A DNA stretch of 16,365 nt from CAYUYM01 sp964449305 (lineage in GTDB: Bacteria; Bacteroidota; Ignavibacteria; SZUA-365; CAYQST01), in the NCBI GenBank assembly GCA_964449305.1, contig CAYUYM010000065.1:1-16365 (forward strand). Direction: 5' to 3'. A program made the translations under genes and the position numbers. This document shows, piece by piece, positions 1 to 7,421 of this stretch (its first letter is position 1; each line of letters begins with the position of its first letter). The notes beneath the pieces are model-generated. The model searched no databases. It worked only from the letters and a program-made list of their open reading frames with translations, and was not told the origin of the DNA.

Positions 1-1039
1 CATACTCGTCCTGGATGTCGCCGACGATCTCCTCGAGGATGTCCTCCATCGTGATGATGCCCTCGGTGCCGCCGAATTCATCCACCACCACCGCAAGGTG
101 GATCTTCCGCCGCTGGAACTCCCGGAGCAGCTCGCTGATGGGTTTCGTCTCCGGCACAAAGAAGGCCGGGCGCACGATGTCCTGAAGGATGATGAGGTTC
201 TTGTGCTGGATGAGGCTCACGAGATCCTTCGCGTAGACGATGCCGAGGATGGTGTCGAGCGAGCCCGTGTACACGGGCATGCGCGTGAACCCCTCGTCGA
301 TGATGTACTCCAGCATCTCTTCGGGCGACATCTCCGCCTCGATGGCGACCACATCCTTGCGCGGGATCATGATCTCGGAGGCCGTCGTCTCGGTGAATTC
401 AAAAATGCTCTCAATCAGCTCCTGCTCGGTGGCATCGAGGATGCCGCTTTTCGTGCCCTCCTCCAGGATGTCGAGCAGCCCCTCCTCTGTCACGATCGCG
501 TCGCCGAACTGCACACGCGCCTTGAACGGCCGCAGCACCACGTTGCTGATGCCGCGGGCAAGCGCCGCGGGAATGCGCGTCAGCGTGATGATGAGCGAGA
601 GCGGGCCGCGGAGGCGGAAGGCCAGCACCTCGGGATGCGCTGCGCCGATGCCACGCGCCACGAGCACCGGCACCAGAAAACCGACAACGCCGAAGAGCAT
701 CACCCCCACGGCGATGATGGCAAAGTGCAGGACGCCGACGGCGGCGGATTCCGGCAACAGCCGGGCGACCTCGTCGAGGAGCAGCTCCACGTAGGGGAGC
801 AGCAGCACCGTGACGGCGATCAGCAGGAGCGCCTGCACCACCTGCACCCCGCCCCGCAGCCGGTCCTGGTCGTCCTTCAGCCGGAGACAGGCCTGCGCAT
901 GCACATTCCCCTGATCGGCGAGGTCGTCGAGCCGGGTGCGGGACACCGCGCGAAAGGCCGCATCCGCCATTGTGGCAAGCATGATCCCGAACATGCCGAC
1001 AACAGCGAACAGCACATCGAAGAAGGGATCCCCGATCAT
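1..1039 (-). CDS. CNNM/HlyC-CorC family CBS-domain membrane protein (3' end missing)
   Basis: The gene reads leftward off the window edge; 346 codons are visible. About the first 170 residues are hydrophobic, with membrane segments near residues 6-29, 66-88 and 103-129, matching the DUF21/CNNM transmembrane domain. A paired CBS (Bateman) module follows: CBS1 about 222-285, with the signature EIMIPRKDVVAI and RMPVYTGSLD, and CBS2 about 288-346, ending in VVVDEFGGTEGIITMEDILEEIVGD, a hallmark of this family. The C-terminal CorC_HlyC domain would lie outside the window. Family members are membrane proteins linked to magnesium/cobalt or other divalent cation efflux, with CBS domains sensing nucleotides; the old name haemolysin is misleading. 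The start ATG at 1039 is the first after an in-frame TGA and follows an AAAGGGG stretch. The usual SGSE stretch after the first helix is replaced by ATMADAAF, so transport chemistry may differ. Family assignment is firm; substrate is unknown. Confidence 0.9.
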   Translation of the reverse strand, partial: MIGDPFFDVLFAVVGMFGIMLATMADAAFRAVSRTRLDDLADQGNVHAQACLRLKDDQDRLRGGVQVVQALLLIAVTVLLLPYVELLLDEVARLLPESAAVGVLHFAIIAVGVMLFGVVGFLVPVLVARGIGAAHPEVLAFRLRGPLSLIITLTRIPAALARGISNVVLRPFKARVQFGDAIVTEEGLLDILEEGTKSGILDATEQELIESIFEFTETTASEIMIPRKDVVAIEAEMSPEEMLEYIIDEGFTRMPVYTGSLDTILGIVYAKDLVSLIQHKNLIILQDIVRPAFFVPETKPISELLREFQRRKIHLAVVVDEFGGTEGIITMEDILEEIVGDIQDEY

Positions 1040-1140
1040 GACGGGAGGCCCCTTTCGTGGGTGGAAAGATCACGCGACAGACGCGATGGGGGGAGTTCCA
1101 TGGGTGATGCTGGACAGGTGACACGTTCGGCGCCCCGTGA

Positions 1141-1161
1141 AAACAGCGAAGGCCCCTCGCA
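1141..1161 (-). terminator. possible rho-independent terminator after rpsT
   Basis: On the minus strand, about 60 nt past the rpsT stop, GCGAGG and CTTCGC can pair (one G-U) around a three-base loop. TGTTTTC follows. The stem is short, so this is a weak call. Confidence 0.3.
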
Positions 1162-1218
1162 CCGGGATGCCAGGGACCAGTGTGTCCGATGCTTCACATG
1201 CGCCGCAGGCGCGGACGT

Positions 1219-1473
1219 TCAGCCGAGTGAGGCGATGAAGCGGGCCAGCTTGGATTTCTTGTTCGAAGCGTTGTTCGGATGGATCACGCGCTTCACCGCG
1301 AGGCGGTCGAGCAGCTTCGTCACATCACGATACAGAAGCTCTGCCTGGGCCTTGTCCGTGGTTTCACGCAGTTTGCGGATGCTGTTGCGCATGCGCGTCT
1401 TGCTGATCCGGTTGCGAAGCTGCCGCTTCCTGATTGTCCTTACCCGTCGTTCTGCTGATTTGTGTTGTGGCAT
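1219..1473 (-). CDS. rpsT: 30S ribosomal protein S20
   Basis: The 84-residue product is lysine/arginine rich and matches S20 throughout: it opens MPQHKSAERRVRTIRKRQLRN, then RISKTRMRNSIRKLRE, and ends with the family motif VIHPNNASNKKSKLARFIASL. S20 is a primary 16S rRNA-binding protein of the small subunit, a bundle of basic helices, and the length is typical. The start at 1473 is supported by an AAAGGA ribosome binding site five bases upstream (minus strand, 1479-1484). It lies 72 bp downstream of ccmF in the same direction but has its own promoter-like sequence at 1499-1530, so it is probably transcribed independently as well. No oddities. Confidence 0.98.
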   Translation of the reverse strand: MPQHKSAERRVRTIRKRQLRNRISKTRMRNSIRKLRETTDKAQAELLYRDVTKLLDRLAVKRVIHPNNASNKKSKLARFIASLG

Positions 1474-1498
1474 TTCATTCCTTTGAAAAAAACAGACT

Positions 1499-1530
1499 CG
1501 AAAATACGATAAATTTTCATTTCAGTCAAT
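1499..1530 (-). promoter_or_regulatory. predicted rpsT promoter, Bacteroidota-like
   Basis: Minus-strand ATTG (1530-1527), a 20-nt spacer, then TATTTTCG (1506-1499) resembles the Bacteroidota TTTG / TAnnTTTG promoter. The region is AT-rich compared with its surroundings. Transcription would begin near 1492, leaving a leader of about 19 nt with the AAAGGA site. Pattern match only. Confidence 0.5.
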
Positions 1531-1545
1531 ATCGTTCACAGCAGG

Positions 1546-4245
1546 TCATTCCGTGCCCCTGTCGGATCGGGGGGCACCGCTGGCCTGCATCTGCTCCTCC
1601 GGACGCTGCGAATCGGCGTCGCTCTCGTCGGCGGAGGGTGGGAATTCCCCGCCATCCCCCGAGGTCACGGATGCGGTGACGTCCTCGGCCCTGCGGCGCA
1701 GCGCGGCCATGGTGAAGCCCGCCGTGATGAGGAGGATGCCGATCCATACGAGCAGGATGAAGGGCTTGATCGACACCTGCGCCACCAGCATCTCCCGGGG
1801 CTCCTCTCCGGGAACCGCATTGGCGGGGTTGGAGACGCGGATCTGGATGCGCGAATTCGCCATGTCGTTCTGGTTGACATCCACACCGGAGAAGGCGATG
1901 ACGAGATCCCCCGCCGCGGTGGTGTCGGCGATGATGGTCTCTCCATCAGGACCGGTGATCTGCATTGTCACCAGCTCCTCCGCAGGACCGTCGGTGCTCT
2001 GCACGTCGAAGCGCCCTCCGATGCGGAACGCCCCGGCCCCCTCACCGCCATCCATCGTGAACCCGGTGAATGTGATGCGGCGCCCCTCGAACTCGGCACT
2101 CTCGTGCTCCTTGAGCACGATCGATGTCGATCCACGCGTGTCGGAGGTCTCCAGTGCCTGGGGTTCGACGTAGATGTCGTGCGTGAGGAAGCGCTCAATC
2201 GCGGGGTTGCGCATGATCTGCTGCTGGCCGCCATAGTTGGACATGTACATCACCGTCGGCACCACACCAATCTCCGTGCCGTCAGGTTTCGCGATGGTCA
2301 CAAGGAAATGATCCCTGCCGTCGGGCTGCGGCTCGAAACCGCTGAAGGTGAACTGATAGCCCTCCGCGCTTACAGGCGTGTTCAGAGGCAACTCCAGAAC
2401 CGTGGAGCGGTTGTAGAATCCGGAGCCGATGATGCCGAGGAGCATCAACGCCAGACCGATGTGCGAGATCTGCGCCCCGATGAAGCGCCAGTTCCCGCGC
2501 ATGATGCGGAGGGCATACTTCGCGTTCGTGTAGAGCGAGAAGCAGGAGAAGAAGGCGAGTGTCAGCATGCCGGGGCTCCGGACCGGACCGGCGAACACCA
2601 GCACCACGGTGAACACGAGGGCCACCGCAAGCCCGTCCGCCGCCTTCCTCAGGATGGTGCCGGCCACATTGTCACGCCACAGGAACAGAAGCGTGAACCC
2701 GGTGAGCATCGCCATCATGATCGCGATGGGCAGCCCCATGCTGTCGTAGAACGCCGGCTCCACGGTGTTGCCCAGCCTTGTCGCCGAGCCCACCGCAGCC
2801 AGCAGCGAGTTGATCGCATCGATGATGAACCCGGGAATGATGGGCAGCGAGGTGCCGATGAGCACGATGAGCGCGAAGAGGCCAAGCACGGCGGATCCGA
2901 TCGCGAGCATCGTTTCTCGCGAAAGGAGCTGGAAGCTCTCGAAGTTCTTCGCACTGTGAACACGCCCGGTGAAAATGTAGACGATCAGACCGAGTTTGAC
3001 AATGAGCGCAGGGATCCAGAGGAAGCTCAGCACGTTGAGCATGTGCGCAAGTCCGAGCAGCGGATACAGCAGAATGGTGGTGATCGTGGAACCACCGGTC
3101 ATCGCCTCCTGGAGCACGGGCACCACATCCCCGCCGATCCTGGCGAACAGGGGGATGCTCGGGACAATCATCACGGCATACAGCACACCGATGAGCCTCC
3201 AGCCTGAGAAGCGCTCCCAGAGGGACTCCCCGTATCGCGTGAACCGTGCGAAGAGCATCGCCAGGCCGAAGTCCGTGAACACGAACATGAACAGCACGAG
3301 CAGGGTGAACACGAAGCGACCGGGATCGGCAAAGGCGTGCACCGAGGCGTCGCCCAGAACACCGGAGCGCGTGAGAAACGTCGAGTAGATCACGAGCACG
3401 AAGCCGAGGATCACGAGGACAAAGTTCGTGACAATGAGCCCCTGTGTCTTGCGTTGCGTCAGCAGCGTATGCACGGCGGCCACGCCCACCACCCAGGGAA
3501 TGAGCGAGGAGTTCTCCACGGGATCCCATCCCCACCAGCCACCCCAGCCCAGCGTTTCATAGGCCCAGAATCCGCCGAGGGCGATCCCCAGCCCCAGAAC
3601 GCCTGCTCCAGCCACGAGCCAGGGAAGCGCGGAGACGACCCAGCGCTGATACTCCCTGCGGATCAACGCGGCGATCGCGAGCGCAAACGGCGGTGCCATG
3701 GCGGCGAATCCGAGGAACAGGATCGGGGGATGGATCTGCATCCAGAAATTCTGGAGCAGAGGGTTGAGTCCCTTGCCATCAGCAGGGATGGTGTCGGCAT
3801 CGATGTGGGCGAAGGGGTTCTTCATCACCACAAGCAGCACCATGAACGACAGGATGGTGCCATACACGGCCATCACCTCCGGCTCATCCCCCTTGCGCTG
3901 GGCATACGCCATGAGGATGATGCCGATCACCGCCAGCATCAGGGTCCAGAGCAGGAAGCTCCCCTCCTGTCCTGCATAGAACGTGGAGGCGAGAAAGCCG
4001 AAGGGCAGACTGCGAGAGCTGTAGGCCCAGACGTAATGGAACTGGAACTGGTGCTTGAGAATGAGAATGAGGAGGGCGGCCGAGGCAAGGATCACGGTGG
4101 TGACCGTCACATGGAATGCCGTGCGCGCCATGCCAGTGTAGGAGTCGTCATGGACCGATCGGAAATACGCGAAGATCGAGACGACCGATGCCGCAAATCC
4201 CACAATGGTCAGGACGCGGCCAAGCAAGCCGATGATGTCGTACAT
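1546..4245 (-). CDS. ccmF: cytochrome c heme lyase CcmF, with long C-terminal extension
   Basis: This 899-residue polytopic membrane protein belongs to the heme-handling family and works in system I cytochrome c maturation, moving heme from CcmE to apocytochrome c outside the membrane. The tryptophan-rich WWD region is at 233-247 (GWGGWWGWDPVENSS). Histidines fall where family heme ligands are expected: H172 (MQIHPP), H259 (AAVHT), H303 (SVHAF) and H595 (AQISHIG). After the multi-helix core (to about 610) comes a soluble, beta-rich, presumably periplasmic domain (about 612-824), a last helix (827-847) and an acidic, disordered cytoplasmic-looking tail. E. coli CcmF is about 650 residues, so this is the long form, which I believe is common in Bacteroidota-type systems. 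It starts three bases after the ccmE stop, implying translational coupling. ccmG and ccmH are not beside it. Confidence 0.96.
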   Translation of the reverse strand: MYDIIGLLGRVLTIVGFAASVVSIFAYFRSVHDDSYTGMARTAFHVTVTTVILASAALLILILKHQFQFHYVWAYSSRSLPFGFLASTFYAGQEGSFLLWTLMLAVIGIILMAYAQRKGDEPEVMAVYGTILSFMVLLVVMKNPFAHIDADTIPADGKGLNPLLQNFWMQIHPPILFLGFAAMAPPFALAIAALIRREYQRWVVSALPWLVAGAGVLGLGIALGGFWAYETLGWGGWWGWDPVENSSLIPWVVGVAAVHTLLTQRKTQGLIVTNFVLVILGFVLVIYSTFLTRSGVLGDASVHAFADPGRFVFTLLVLFMFVFTDFGLAMLFARFTRYGESLWERFSGWRLIGVLYAVMIVPSIPLFARIGGDVVPVLQEAMTGGSTITTILLYPLLGLAHMLNVLSFLWIPALIVKLGLIVYIFTGRVHSAKNFESFQLLSRETMLAIGSAVLGLFALIVLIGTSLPIIPGFIIDAINSLLAAVGSATRLGNTVEPAFYDSMGLPIAIMMAMLTGFTLLFLWRDNVAGTILRKAADGLAVALVFTVVLVFAGPVRSPGMLTLAFFSCFSLYTNAKYALRIMRGNWRFIGAQISHIGLALMLLGIIGSGFYNRSTVLELPLNTPVSAEGYQFTFSGFEPQPDGRDHFLVTIAKPDGTEIGVVPTVMYMSNYGGQQQIMRNPAIERFLTHDIYVEPQALETSDTRGSTSIVLKEHESAEFEGRRITFTGFTMDGGEGAGAFRIGGRFDVQSTDGPAEELVTMQITGPDGETIIADTTAAGDLVIAFSGVDVNQNDMANSRIQIRVSNPANAVPGEEPREMLVAQVSIKPFILLVWIGILLITAGFTMAALRRRAEDVTASVTSGDGGEFPPSADESDADSQRPEEQMQASGAPRSDRGTE

Positions 4246-4248
4246 ATG

Positions 4249-4647
4249 TTACTGTGCCTTTACGCTGTCTGGATGCTGTCCCTCCATCGCCTCATATTTC
4301 GACGGGCACTTGGTCAGGACATCCGAGGCCTGAAAGGCGCCGGAATCGAAGGTGCCGCGAACAACGACCGATGTGGCGATGTCGAAGTTGTTTGGTTTCG
4401 GGCCGCGAAGGACCACCTTCTCCACCCGGTTGTCCTCATCCGCAATGTAGAACGAGAAGGTGTTCGCCTTGGAGTCGTAGTCCGTGGGCTTGTCCTTCAC
4501 CCATTTGCCGGTGACCTGCACCTTGCGGCCGCTTTTCTCCGCCTTGGCGAAGGTGGAGTACTCCACGGAGCTGTTGAGGAAGGAGTATCCGCCGATGGCG
4601 ATGAAGATCACGATGATCACACCGCCGATGATGTAGCGCTTCTTCAT
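4249..4647 (-). CDS. ccmE: heme chaperone CcmE, cysteine (CxxxY) variant
   Basis: The 132-residue product has one N-terminal anchor (residues 5-24), then a beta-barrel OB-fold: VQVTGKWVKDK (43-53), TFSFYIAD (63-70) and VVVRGTF (94-100). CcmE binds heme covalently on the outer face of the membrane and passes it to CcmF. In the classical protein the ligand is histidine in an HDENY motif. Here the corresponding stretch reads LTKCPSKYEAM, placing C114 in the heme-binding position and Y118 four residues later. That CxxxY form is known from Desulfovibrio and archaeal (system I*) proteins. A stray histidine (H125) follows but is not in the usual context. The ATG overlaps the stop of ccmD (ATGA), and ccmF follows after three bases, so the three are one translational unit. 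Identity is firm; heme attachment to C114 is inferred from family work. Confidence 0.95.
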   Translation of the reverse strand: MKKRYIIGGVIIVIFIAIGGYSFLNSSVEYSTFAKAEKSGRKVQVTGKWVKDKPTDYDSKANTFSFYIADEDNRVEKVVLRGPKPNNFDIATSVVVRGTFDSGAFQASDVLTKCPSKYEAMEGQHPDSVKAQ

Positions 4648-4781
4648 GACTCCGTGGTCCGATCCTCGAGCCTGCGCACCGACCGGTCGATCTTGAACAG
4701 ATACAGGAAGAGTCCCGTCCAGATCATCAGGACGACGATCAGGACGACGTACAGGGAATGGGTTTCAAGAAATTGGTACAT
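4644..4781 (-). CDS. ccmD: CcmD family small membrane protein
   Basis: This 45-residue ORF begins MYQFLETHSLYVVLIVVLM and ends LFKIDRSVRRLEDRTTES. It has a single hydrophobic helix (about residues 10-30) followed by a basic, charged tail, which is the form of CcmD. In system I, CcmD helps release heme-loaded CcmE from the CcmABC transporter complex. The start at 4781 is preceded by a GGAAAG stretch about 9 nt upstream. Its TGA overlaps the ccmE ATG as ATGA, and asnS stops 44 nt upstream on the same strand. CcmD proteins are short and poorly conserved, so the call rests on size, topology and the tight linkage to ccmE and ccmF. ccmA, ccmB and ccmC are not in the window. Confidence 0.85.
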   Translation of the reverse strand: MYQFLETHSLYVVLIVVLMIWTGLFLYLFKIDRSVRRLEDRTTES

Positions 4782-4825
4782 GATCTCGCTTTCCGTGGTT
4801 CATGAGAACGTGAACAACACAATGG

Positions 4826-6223
4826 TCAAAAACGTGCATTCTTGGGTGTGCGTGGAAATGGAATCACGTCGCGGATGTTCGACATGCCCGTGACAAACTG
4901 CACCAGACGCTCGAGCCCCAGCCCGAAACCGGCGTGGGGATGCGTCCCATAGCGGCGCAGATCGAGATACCAGTCGTAATCCTCCACATGGAGCCCCATC
5001 TCCACCATGCGCTGCACCAGCCTGTCGAGGTCGTCCTCGCGCTGTGAGCCACCGACAATCTCCCCGACACCGGGGAAGAGGATGTCCATGGCGCGGACGG
5101 TTCTGCCGTCGTCGTTCTGCTTCATGTAGAAGGCCTTGATGTCCCTCGGATAATCGGTCACGATCACCGGCATCTGGAAATGCTGCTCGCTCAGATACCG
5201 CTCGTGTTCAGTCTGCAAATCGATGCCCCATTCGGGCTGGTACTCGAACTCCCTGCCCGCGCTGCGGAGGATGTCGATGGCCTCCGTGTAGGTGACGCGG
5301 GCGAAGGTGGAGTCGACGATGCCCCGGAGGCGTGCAAGGAGTCCCTCGCTGTAGCGCTGTTCGAGAAACGCGAGGTCGTCGGGATGCGCCTCGAGCACAC
5401 GCCCGATCACGAATTTCAGCATGGCCTCCGCGAGCTCGGCGTCGTCATCGAGGTCGGCAAAGGCGATCTCGGGTTCGATCATCCAGAACTCTGCGAGGTG
5501 GCGCGGGGTCTGCGAGTTCTCTGCCCGGAAGGTGGGGCCAAAGGTGTAGACGTCGCCCAGGGCGCTGCAGAAGTTCTCCACGGCGAGCTGGCCTGAGACA
5601 GTGAGGAAGGTCTGGCGCCCGAAGAAATCCTCGGCGTAGGCGATCTGATCCTCCGCCGTGCGCGGCAGGTTGTCGAGGTCGAGCGTCGTCACGCGGAACA
5701 TCGCCCCCGCTCCCTCGGCGTCGGAGGCCGTGATGATGGGGGTGTGGATGTAGGAGAAACCCCGCTCGTGAAAGAACTGGTGGATCGCGAAGGAGACGGT
5801 GTGGCGGATGCGGAACACGGCGGACAGCGTGTTGGTCCGCGGTCGCAGATGTGCCACTTCACGCAGGTATTCCAGCGTCATCTTCTTCTTTTGGATTGGG
5901 AAGGTGGTCGGATCGGATGCCCCGATCACCGTGACCGCCGTGGCCTGGATCTCGAATTTCTGCTTCGCCCCCGGCGACTCGACAAGCACTCCCTCGACAC
6001 TGATCGACGCCCCCACCGACAGCGCACGCACCTGGGCATGGCCCTCCATCGCGGCATCGACCACGATCTGCAGACCGTGGAGATTGGTCCCGTCGTTCAG
6101 CGTGATGAAGGAGAGCTGGCTCGAATCCCGCTTGGTCTTGACCCATCCCTTCACGAGGACGGTGTCGCCGGCGGTGTGTGTGTGTTCCAGGTGGGAGATC
6201 TTGGTGCGTTTCATGTCGTGCAT
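4826..6223 (-). CDS. asnS: asparaginyl-tRNA synthetase
   Basis: The 465-residue protein charges tRNA-Asn with asparagine in the cytoplasm, using ATP. It has an N-terminal OB-fold anticodon-binding domain (about 20-105, with VKGWVKTKRDS) and a class IIb catalytic domain. Landmarks are EYLREVAHLRPRTN (118-131), the motif 2 region FRAENSQTPRHLAEFW (232-247), GEIVGGSQRE (387-396) and motif 3 GFGLGLERL (432-440). Length matches E. coli AsnS (466). The reading frame stays open further upstream, but nothing before residue 1 resembles the family. I take the ATG at 6223; the one at 6214 (MKRTK) is also possible, and neither has a good Shine-Dalgarno. It heads the asnS-ccmD-ccmE-ccmF run and probably shares its transcript. 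It is divergent from the hydrolase gene at 6420. Confidence 0.97.
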   Translation of the reverse strand: MHDMKRTKISHLEHTHTAGDTVLVKGWVKTKRDSSQLSFITLNDGTNLHGLQIVVDAAMEGHAQVRALSVGASISVEGVLVESPGAKQKFEIQATAVTVIGASDPTTFPIQKKKMTLEYLREVAHLRPRTNTLSAVFRIRHTVSFAIHQFFHERGFSYIHTPIITASDAEGAGAMFRVTTLDLDNLPRTAEDQIAYAEDFFGRQTFLTVSGQLAVENFCSALGDVYTFGPTFRAENSQTPRHLAEFWMIEPEIAFADLDDDAELAEAMLKFVIGRVLEAHPDDLAFLEQRYSEGLLARLRGIVDSTFARVTYTEAIDILRSAGREFEYQPEWGIDLQTEHERYLSEQHFQMPVIVTDYPRDIKAFYMKQNDDGRTVRAMDILFPGVGEIVGGSQREDDLDRLVQRMVEMGLHVEDYDWYLDLRRYGTHPHAGFGLGLERLVQFVTGMSNIRDVIPFPRTPKNARF

Positions 6224-6256
6224 TGTGGATATGATAAATCCGGTTCCAACAAGTCT

Positions 6257-6264
6257 GGAATATA
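6257..6264 (-). promoter_or_regulatory. possible -7/-10 element of the asnS operon
   Basis: The minus strand reads CGTATATTCC here, about 34 nt before the asnS start. It matches the TAnnTT core seen upstream of other genes in this window, but there is no clear TTTG 20 nt further up. A small inverted repeat (GATTC-GG-GAATC, 6271-6282) sits where the upstream element should be. Confidence 0.35.
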
Positions 6265-6336
6265 CGAAGAGATTCGGGAATCCGGAACAGGTGCCCAGCC
6301 TCCGCTCGCGTGCCTTTGGCCGGGATGGCCGGCTTG

Positions 6337-6357
6337 GCCCTGCGGGAACGGCAGGGC
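6337..6357. repeat. inverted repeat in divergent asnS / hydrolase intergenic region
   Basis: GCCCTGC and GCAGGGC form a perfect 7-bp dyad around GGGAACG. It lies between two divergently transcribed genes, so it is not placed to end either. It could be an operator or chance in GC-rich DNA. Confidence 0.35.
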
Positions 6358-6419
6358 GTGACGATGAACGAATTTCCCCCCCAACGTGTTCTGCCTGATC
6401 GAGTATCTTGCAGAACGAT

Positions 6420-7421
6420 ATGAAACGACACATGATCACACGACGAAAGGCACTGATGACGATGGGAATTCTGGCGATGGCGCCACTCGCGTTCACCGTG
6501 GGAGGCGACCCAAAGAAGCGCTCGCGCTGGGACCTTCTGTTCGGCTCACCCGACATGCGGAAGGCTCCCCACACACCTGATCCACGGACCTGGTCCGACG
6601 ACACCATCACGGCTGCGTGGCTCGGCCACGCAACGGTGCTCATCAATTTCTTCGGCACCACCATCCTCACCGATCCCGTGTTCTCGGAACGCGTCGGCAT
6701 CGAGGTGCTCGGCATGACCATCGGCCCGAAGCGCCGCGTGGAGCCGGCGTTGCGCATCGGGGACCTGCCACGGATCGACCTCGTCCTGCTCTCCCATGGG
6801 CACATGGACCATCTCGACATCCCATCACTCCAGCATTTTCCGCCCGACATCCCCGTCATCATGGCGAAGAACACGGCCGACATCATTGATGATCTGGCCT
6901 TTCGCGATGTGCGCGAGCTTGACTGGGGGGAGCGCGCGGAGGCCGCCGGCGTTCACGTGGAGGCCTTCCAAGTGCGGCACTTCGGCTGGCGCTTCCCCTG
7001 GGAAACCGACCGTTCCAAGACCGGCACGCGTGAGGGGCGGAGTTTCAACGCGTATCTGATCACGAAGAACGGCCGATCCATCCTGTTCGGTGGTGACACG
7101 GCCTATCAGGAGCACTTCCGCGAGATCACCCGCCGAGGCATCGTCCCCGAGCTGGCCATCATGCCCATCGGCGCCTACGATCCATGGATCCGCAACCACT
7201 GCAACCCGGAGCAGGCCGTGCTCATGGCCGATCACGCGGGAGCATCGACCATCATGCCGATCCACTTCGACACCTTCATCCAGAGCGACGAGCCCGACGG
7301 CGAAGCCATTGCGCGGCTGAAGGCGGCACTGAGCGCCACACCCGGACGGCTCGCCCTCGAGGAGATCGGGCAGACCTGGCAGCTGGCAAAGGGGCGGGCA
7401 GGCGGGAAGACAGACCTATAG
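6420..7421 (+). CDS. metallo-beta-lactamase-fold hydrolase, NAPE-PLD-like, with Tat-type signal
   Basis: The 333-residue product carries the metal-binding set of the metallo-beta-lactamase fold: AWLGHATVLI (66-75), HGHMDH (126-131), GGDTAY (224-229) and IHFDTF (281-286). The run MPIGAYDPWIRNHCNPEQAV resembles bacterial homologues of N-acyl-phosphatidylethanolamine phospholipase D and the UlaG-like group more than beta-lactamases. Likely activity is hydrolysis of a phosphodiester or lipid, but the substrate cannot be read from sequence. The N-terminus ITRRKALMTMGILAMAPLAF has a twin arginine and a hydrophobic stretch, suggesting Tat export, possibly as an anchor. ATG 6420 is chosen; ATG 6432, just before the RR, or TTG 6408 are alternatives, and no site has a clear Shine-Dalgarno. 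The stop codon TAG lies inside the first of four palindromic repeats. The gene stands alone, divergent from asnS. Confidence 0.85.
   Translation: MKRHMITRRKALMTMGILAMAPLAFTVGGDPKKRSRWDLLFGSPDMRKAPHTPDPRTWSDDTITAAWLGHATVLINFFGTTILTDPVFSERVGIEVLGMTIGPKRRVEPALRIGDLPRIDLVLLSHGHMDHLDIPSLQHFPPDIPVIMAKNTADIIDDLAFRDVRELDWGERAEAAGVHVEAFQVRHFGWRFPWETDRSKTGTREGRSFNAYLITKNGRSILFGGDTAYQEHFREITRRGIVPELAIMPIGAYDPWIRNHCNPEQAVLMADHAGASTIMPIHFDTFIQSDEPDGEAIARLKAALSATPGRLALEEIGQTWQLAKGRAGGKTDL

Noticed and set aside
1193..1216. GCGCC-TGC-GGCGC hairpin after rpsT as terminator
   Set aside because: The stem is five bases and there is no T-tract on either side. Likely chance in GC-rich DNA.
98..1486. Long plus-strand open frame (462 codons) opposite the CBS protein and rpsT
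   Set aside because: Its product is low-complexity, rich in Arg, His, Asp and Glu, with no family resemblance. The opposite strand encodes two recognisable proteins. It is an antisense shadow in GC-rich DNA.
2104..4893. Two long plus-strand open frames (367 and 518 codons) opposite ccmF, ccmE and ccmD
   Set aside because: Both are Asp/Glu/His/Arg-rich complements of membrane-protein codons, with no motifs.
6224..6419. T-box or other riboswitch before asnS
   Set aside because: The leader from the -7 candidate would be under 40 nt, and no T-box sequence or terminator/antiterminator pair is visible.
6224..6886. N-terminal extension of about 220 residues on asnS
   Set aside because: The frame is open but the translation is unlike AsnS and runs antisense through the hydrolase gene. 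The family N-terminus begins at 6223.
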